Positions 14,959 through 20,470 of a stretch of DNA of 20,470 bases are shown here, piece after piece. The stretch's first letter is position 1, and each line of letters begins with the position of its first letter. The stretch covers positions 1-20,470 of the forward strand of contig SSTB01000056.1 of the NCBI GenBank assembly GCA_009469665.1, written 5' to 3'. Under the pieces are notes generated by a model. It did not search any database, was not told where the DNA came from, and saw only the letters and a list, made by a program, of their open reading frames with translations. Made by a program: the position numbers and the translations under genes. This DNA is from Azonexaceae bacterium. Lineage in GTDB: Bacteria; Pseudomonadota; Gammaproteobacteria; Burkholderiales; Rhodocyclaceae.

Positions 14959-15425
14959 ATCGCACCGTCCTCGACCTCTGGGTCGGCGTTTTTGTTGCCA
15001 TCGGCATCGCGGCGCTGTTGTTTTTGGCGCTGAAAGTGGGGAATCTTTCCTCGGCCCACCTCTCCGAGAGTTATATCCTCACCGCCAAGTTTGATAACAT
15101 CGGCGGCCTGAAGGTGCGGGGGCCGGTCAAGAGCGCGGGGGTCGTGGTCGGGCGCATCGATGACATCCGTTTCGACGGTCAGACCTACGAAGCGGTCGTG
15201 ACCCTCAAGATTGACCAGCGCTACAGGTTTCCGAAGGACACTTTTGCGTCGATCTATACCTCGGGTCTCCTCGGGGAGCAGTACGTCGGTCTGGAACCGG
15301 GGGGCGACGAAAAGATGCTCAATCCGGGCGACGCGGTCGGCAAGACCCAATCGGCCGTGGTTCTGGAAAAGATGATCAGCCAGTTCTTTTTCAACAAGGC
15401 TGCTGAAGGACAGGAAAAGCAATGA
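14955..15425 (+). CDS. mlaD: MlaD, MCE-domain phospholipid-binding subunit
   Basis: A 156-residue protein with an N-terminal transmembrane helix (LWVGVFVAIGIAALLFLALKV) and a single MCE domain (YILTAKFDNIGGLKVRGPVKSAGVVVGRIDDIRFD...YTSGLLGEQYVGLEPGGDEKMLNPGDAV). The conserved LLGEQYVGL central-pore segment is present. MlaD forms a hexameric ring on MlaE with a hydrophobic channel for lipid tails. It is somewhat shorter than the E. coli protein at the C-terminus. It is coupled by ATGA overlaps to mlaE on one side and mlaA on the other. Confidence 0.95.
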   Translation: MNRTVLDLWVGVFVAIGIAALLFLALKVGNLSSAHLSESYILTAKFDNIGGLKVRGPVKSAGVVVGRIDDIRFDGQTYEAVVTLKIDQRYRFPKDTFASIYTSGLLGEQYVGLEPGGDEKMLNPGDAVGKTQSAVVLEKMISQFFFNKAAEGQEKQ

Positions 15426-16150
15426 TGGCGAAGGGCGAAAATGAAAACTCGGGCCGCACTGGCTGCTGGCTGACCGCGGTGGCGCTGGTGGCGACGCTGT
15501 CCGGTTGCGCCAGTTCCGGCGGCAACCCGCGGGATCCCTACGAGGGGTTCAACCGGGCCATGTTCGCCGTCAATGAAGGTATCGACAAGGTTGCCAAGCC
15601 GGTCGCCCAAGGCTACGACGCAGTGATGCCCCTGCCCGCCAAGGCCGGCGTCGGAAACTTCTTCGGCAATATCGGCGACCTGTGGATCGGCGTGAACAAT
15701 GGCTTGCAAGGCAAGGTGGGCGATGGGGCCAGCGATCTGGGCCGCCTGCTCATCAATTCCACCGTGGGCATTTTCGGCCTCTTCGACGTGGCCAGCGAGA
15801 TGGGCCTGGAAAAGCACGACGAGGATTTCGGCCAGACCCTGGCCCGCTGGGGCGTGGGGGACGGTGGCTACCTCTTCTGGCCCATCATCGGGCCGCGCAC
15901 CCTGCGCGATACCGGCGGATTCGTGGTGGATACCTTTGCCGATCCGGTGCAGTGGGGCGTGAACGATGTGCGGGTGCGCAATTCCGCCTATGCCGTGCGC
16001 TTCATCGACGTGCGGGCCAGCCTCCTGCCGGCTGATAAGGTGGTGGAAGAGGCGGCCCTGGACAAGTATGCCTACATTCGCGATGCCTATCTGCAACGCC
16101 GCCGCAGCCAGGTTTTCGACGGCAATCCGCCCCGCTTGCCCGAAGAATAA
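15422..16150 (+). CDS. mlaA: MlaA (VacJ), outer-membrane lipoprotein of the Mla pathway
   Basis: A 242-residue lipoprotein with signal peptide and lipobox LSGC (in VALVATLSGCASS). The VacJ motifs are clear: DPYEGFNRAMFAVNEGIDKVAKPVAQGYD, NFFGNIGDLWIGVNNGLQGK, DFGQTLARWGVGDGGYLFWPIIGPRTLRDTGG and AYAVRFIDVRA. MlaA removes mislocalised phospholipids from the outer leaflet and passes them to MlaC. In E. coli the gene is elsewhere on the chromosome, whereas here it is inside the operon, as in many betaproteobacteria. Two ATGs (15422, 15425) could serve as the start and differ by one residue. Confidence 0.95.
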   Translation: MMAKGENENSGRTGCWLTAVALVATLSGCASSGGNPRDPYEGFNRAMFAVNEGIDKVAKPVAQGYDAVMPLPAKAGVGNFFGNIGDLWIGVNNGLQGKVGDGASDLGRLLINSTVGIFGLFDVASEMGLEKHDEDFGQTLARWGVGDGGYLFWPIIGPRTLRDTGGFVVDTFADPVQWGVNDVRVRNSAYAVRFIDVRASLLPADKVVEEAALDKYAYIRDAYLQRRRSQVFDGNPPRLPEE

Positions 16151-16180
16151 TCCTCCATGGAATTCGGAAGTTCTGCCCCC

Positions 16181-16795
16181 ATGAGACTTTTTGTCGCCTT
16201 TTTTCTGCTGCTCCTCTCCCTGACCGTCCAGGCCCAGGAGGCTCCCGACGCCCTGGTGCGGCGGGTCACCGACGAGGTGCTGGACATCGTCCGCAAGGAC
16301 AAGGACATCCAGAATGGCAATGCCAGGAAAGCCATAGATCTGGTCGAAACCCGTGTCCTGCCCCACTTCAACTTCACGCGCATGACTGCGCTGGCGGTGG
16401 GCAAGGACTGGCGGCGGGCGACGCCCCAGCAGCAGGAACGTCTTTCCCATGAATTCACGACCTTGCTGGTGAGGACCTACTCCAATTCCCTGTCCGCGTA
16501 CCGCAACGAGACGGTCCGCTACAAGCCCTTCGTGCTGGCGACAGGTGCCACGGATGCCCTGGTGCGCACTGAAATTCTCCAAGCCGGCAGCAAGCCGATC
16601 CAGCTCGACTACAACCTGGAAAAACTGGACAACGGATGGAAGGTCTACGACGTGGTCGTCGCGGGCATCAGCCTGGTCACCAATTACCGGGATCAGTTTG
16701 GCCAGGAGATTCGTAGCGGCGGCATTGATGGCTTGATCCAGTCCCTGGCCGGCAAGAACCAGTCGCTCGAAGCCGGCAAAGCGGAGAAGAAATGA
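16181..16795 (+). CDS. mlaC: MlaC, periplasmic phospholipid carrier
   Basis: A 204-residue periplasmic protein. I chose ATG 16181 because GGAAG lies 10 nt upstream and the product then begins with a clean signal peptide, MRLFVAFFLLLLSLTVQA|QEAP. The in-frame ATG 16157 would prepend a polar, unlikely stretch and has no ribosome binding site. Conserved features are VLPHFNFTRMTALAVGKDWRRATPQQQERLSHEFTTLLVRTYSNSL, WKVYDVVVAGISLVTNYRDQF and EIRSGGIDGLIQSLAGKN. MlaC shuttles phospholipid between MlaA and MlaFEDB. The stop overlaps the mlaB start. Confidence 0.95.
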   Translation: MRLFVAFFLLLLSLTVQAQEAPDALVRRVTDEVLDIVRKDKDIQNGNARKAIDLVETRVLPHFNFTRMTALAVGKDWRRATPQQQERLSHEFTTLLVRTYSNSLSAYRNETVRYKPFVLATGATDALVRTEILQAGSKPIQLDYNLEKLDNGWKVYDVVVAGISLVTNYRDQFGQEIRSGGIDGLIQSLAGKNQSLEAGKAEKK

Positions 16796-17073
16796 TCGAG
16801 CGCCGCCCCGGCGGCTGGCGGGTGACCGTTCCCATGGTCATAGACAATGCCGCGCCCCTGCGCGTGGCCGGGGCTGCCCTCATCGACGGGGGGGTTGCCG
16901 TGGTGGACCTGACGGCCGTGGGCGAGGCGGATTCCTCGGCCCTTGCCGTTCTCCTCGATTGGGTGCGCCAGGCGGAAAAACAGGGGGGAAGCCTCGCGTT
17001 CCGTGGCGCTCCGTCCGGTGTAAGGGCCCTGGCCGGGCTCTATGACCTGGACGGCATTCTGCCCCTCGTCTGA
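16792..17073 (+). CDS. mlaB: MlaB, STAS-domain subunit of the Mla transporter
   Basis: A 93-residue cytoplasmic STAS protein. It has the beta strand VAVVDLTAVGEADSSALAVLLDWVRQAEKQGGSLAFRGAPSGVRALAGLYDLDGIL, with the conserved D-S-S-A loop before the long helix. MlaB binds MlaF and stabilises or stimulates the ATPase. The length is near the E. coli 97 residues. The start ATG overlaps the mlaC stop. The stop TGA at 17071-17073 directly touches the 159-bp palindromic element and forms the left copy of its TGA flanking repeat. Confidence 0.9.
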   Translation: MIERRPGGWRVTVPMVIDNAAPLRVAGAALIDGGVAVVDLTAVGEADSSALAVLLDWVRQAEKQGGSLAFRGAPSGVRALAGLYDLDGILPLV

Positions 17074-17232
17074 GAGCCTGTGAAAATTTCATTCACCCCC
17101 GCTCGTCATGCCCAGCTGCGCCCGCTCGGCGTTGCCAATGCTCGCCATAGCCCGAGCTATGGCTGTGCTTGGCGCCTTGATCGTGCACACCTGGGCATGC
17201 CGCTCGGGCGCGCCCGAAAAATTCACAGGCTC
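17074..17232. mobile_element. 159-bp palindromic MITE-like element
   Basis: A long imperfect inverted repeat with arms of about 78 nt and a 4-nt centre. The outer 11 bases match exactly (GAGCCTGTGAA at 17074-17084 against TTCACAGGCTC at 17222-17232). A middle block also matches (CATGCCCAG 17108-17116, CTGGGCATG 17191-17199), as does the centre (GCCATAGC-CCGA-GCTATGGC, 17144-17163). The element is flanked by TGA on both sides (17071-17073 and 17233-17235), compatible with a 3-bp target duplication. Removing it with one TGA leaves mlaB and the following gene only 15 nt apart. No transposase is encoded. It could instead be a long-stem terminator or attenuator. Similar GAGCCTGT termini are seen on several insertion sequences, but I cannot name a parent. 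Confidence 0.75.
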
Positions 17233-17250
17233 TGATCCCGCTTTTCCTTC

Positions 17251-17973
17251 GTGCCCGCCGCCGTATCTCTCGTTGACGTCGTCAAGCGTTTTGGTGCCGT
17301 GACCGCGCTGTCGGGGGTGTCCCTGGAAATTGCCGCGGGCGAATTCTTCGGGCTCCTGGGTCCTAACGGGGCCGGCAAGACGACGCTGATCTCCTGCCTA
17401 GCCGGTCTGGCACGGCCGGACTCCGGGAGCTTGAGCGTCCTGGGGCGCGATGTGGGGCGGGAATACCGGGAGGCGCGCCGTCTCCTGGGAATGGTTCCCC
17501 AGGAACTCGTTTTCGACCCCTTCTTCACCGTGCGCGAGACCTTGCGCATCCAGTCCGGCTACTTCGGCCTGCGCCGCAACGACGACTGGATCGACGAAAT
17601 CCTGGTCAATCTCGATCTCGCCTCCAAGGCCGAGGTCAATATGCGGCGCCTTTCCGGGGGGATGAAGCGCCGGGTCTTGGTGGCCCAGGCCCTGGTGCAC
17701 AAGCCCCCGGTCATTGTCCTCGACGAGCCCACGGCCGGGGTGGATGTGGAATTGCGGCAAGGACTCTGGCAATTCGTGCGGCGCCTCAACGGCGAGGGGC
17801 ACACCATCATCCTGACCACCCATTATCTGGAGGAAGCCGAGGCCCTTTGCGGGCGCATTGCCCTGATGAAGCAGGGACGCGTCGTGGCCCTGGATACCCG
17901 GGAAGCGCTCATGGCAGCTCACCAGGGTGCCTCGCTAGAGGAAGTGTTCGTGAGGGTGATGAAAAATGCTTAG
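17251..17973 (+). CDS. YadG-like ATPase of an ABC-2 type exporter
   Basis: A 240-residue ABC ATPase from GTG 17251. Walker A GPNGAGKTT is at 37-45, the signature RLSGGMKRR at about 133-141, Walker B VIVLDEPTAGVDVE at about 154-167 and the H-loop TTHYLEEAEALC. These, with the MVPQELVFDPFFTVRETLRIQSGYFGL segment, are typical of the YadG group. It pairs with the permease encoded next, with which it overlaps by 8 nt. The substrate is unknown. No Shine-Dalgarno sequence precedes the GTG, and the palindromic element ends 18 nt upstream, so expression may depend on readthrough or translational coupling that the insertion has disturbed. Confidence 0.9.
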   Translation: MPAAVSLVDVVKRFGAVTALSGVSLEIAAGEFFGLLGPNGAGKTTLISCLAGLARPDSGSLSVLGRDVGREYREARRLLGMVPQELVFDPFFTVRETLRIQSGYFGLRRNDDWIDEILVNLDLASKAEVNMRRLSGGMKRRVLVAQALVHKPPVIVLDEPTAGVDVELRQGLWQFVRRLNGEGHTIILTTHYLEEAEALCGRIALMKQGRVVALDTREALMAAHQGASLEEVFVRVMKNA

Positions 17974-18718
17974 CTTCTGGACGCTGTTCAGCAAGGAAGT
18001 GCTGCGCTTCTGGAAAGTGAGCTTTCAGACCGTCGCGGCGCCGGTGCTCACTGCGCTGCTGTACCTCCTCATCTTTGGCCATGTCCTCGACGAGCATGTG
18101 GCTGTCCACGGGGTGCGCTACATCGCCTTCCTCGTGCCCGGTCTGGTCATGATGCAGGTGCTGCAGAACGCCTTCGCCAATTCGTCCTCCAGCCTGATCC
18201 AGTCCAAGGTGACCGGGTCCATCATTTTTGTGCTGCTGTCGCCCATTTCCTACGGGGCGTTTTTTGCTGCCTACACATTGGCCGCCATGGTACGGGGCCT
18301 GATGGTGGCGGTGGGCGTCCTGGCGGTGACCGCCTGGTTCGCACCGCTGCGCGTAGAGGCGCCCCTGTGGATTTTCGCCTTTGCGCTGGCGGGAGGCGGT
18401 GTGCTCGGTGCCCTGGGGGTGATTGCCGGCATCTGGGCCGAAAAATTCGACCAGCTCGCAGCCTTTCAGAACTTTCTGGTGATGCCGCTGACCATGCTTT
18501 CCGGCGTCTTTTATTCTATACACTCGCTGCCAGAATTCTGGCAGCGCGTCTCCCATTACAATCCTGTTTTTTACATGATCGACGGCTTCCGCTATGGCTT
18601 TTTCGGCGTCTCCGACGTGCCGCCGCACCAGAGCCTGCTCGTGGTCGTCACCAGCCTTGCGGCAGTCTCGGCGCTCACCCTCGGGCTCCTGAAGCGTGGC
18701 TGGAAACTGAGGGCATAA
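17966..18718 (+). CDS. YadH-like ABC-2 type permease
   Basis: A 250-residue inner-membrane protein with about six transmembrane helices. It starts MLSFWTLFSKEVLRFWKVSFQTVAAPVLTALLYLLIFG. ABC-2 hallmarks are YIAFLVPGLVMMQVLQNAFANSSSSLIQSKVTGSI, LLSPISYGAFFAAYTLAAMVRG and the C-terminal FQNFLVMPLTMLSGVFYSIHSLPEFWQRVSHYNPVFYMIDGFRYGFFG. With the upstream ATPase it forms a full exporter. The substrate is not known for this family. Location beside mla and murA suggests an envelope role, but that is inference. Confidence 0.92.
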   Translation: MLSFWTLFSKEVLRFWKVSFQTVAAPVLTALLYLLIFGHVLDEHVAVHGVRYIAFLVPGLVMMQVLQNAFANSSSSLIQSKVTGSIIFVLLSPISYGAFFAAYTLAAMVRGLMVAVGVLAVTAWFAPLRVEAPLWIFAFALAGGGVLGALGVIAGIWAEKFDQLAAFQNFLVMPLTMLSGVFYSIHSLPEFWQRVSHYNPVFYMIDGFRYGFFGVSDVPPHQSLLVVVTSLAAVSALTLGLLKRGWKLRA

Positions 18719-18720
18719 CA

Positions 18721-20470
<1,750 letters not shown>

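Noticed and set aside
17074..17302. Small plus-strand open frame over the palindrome (64 residues from 17108)
   Set aside because: It lies within the inverted repeat and runs into the exporter gene in another frame. There is no ribosome binding site and the composition is explained by the palindrome.

Overview
The window looks like a chromosomal segment of a GC-rich betaproteobacterium, most likely of the Rhodocyclales (Azoarcus/Thauera/Dechloromonas type). The evidence is the G/C-ending codon use, a six-gene mlaFEDACB operon that includes mlaA, and the order mla - yadG/yadH-like ABC exporter - bolA-like ibaG - murA, which is familiar from that class. This placement is inferred from gene content, not from any marker gene.

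Left two thirds (about 173-13284, all minus strand): a near-continuous operon for an MSHA-like type IV pilus or pseudopilus. In transcription order it encodes a sigma-54-type response regulator, an MshM/ExeA-like AAA+ ATPase ending in a SPOR domain, an MshL-like lipoprotein secretin, an MshN-like TPR protein, the MshE-like assembly ATPase with an N-terminal c-di-GMP-type MshEN region, the MshG/GspF-like platform protein, a fused PilM-PilN-like (MshI-type) protein, a PilO/MshJ-like protein, a small MshK-like periplasmic protein and two related pilin-like proteins. Most junctions are ATGA/GTGA overlaps or gaps of a few bases. The exceptions are the 97-bp gap before the secretin and a 44-nt overlap before the first pilin. 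No major pilin, prepilin peptidase or retraction ATPase is visible here. A further minus-strand gene may start at the extreme left edge.

Right third (about 13362-20212, plus strand): after a 77-bp divergent promoter region comes the complete Mla phospholipid-transport operon (MlaF ATPase, MlaE permease, MlaD MCE protein, MlaA outer-membrane lipoprotein, MlaC periplasmic carrier, MlaB STAS protein). Together these move phospholipids between the two membranes and maintain outer-membrane asymmetry. It is followed by an ABC-2 exporter pair, a BolA-family protein and MurA, the first committed enzyme of peptidoglycan synthesis.

Two non-coding structures stand out. A 159-bp near-perfect palindrome (17074-17232) sits directly after the mlaB stop codon, flanked by a TGA direct repeat. 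It looks like a MITE-type insertion that split a formerly tight operon. At the right edge a 69-bp tandem repeat array begins inside the last codons of murA and runs out of the window, with two identical units of one type followed by two of a diverged type. The pilus cluster has unusual domain fusions (PilM-PilN, AAA+-SPOR) and a pair of cysteine-rich, DxDxDG-loop pilin-like proteins. These are the best candidates for under-described biology.
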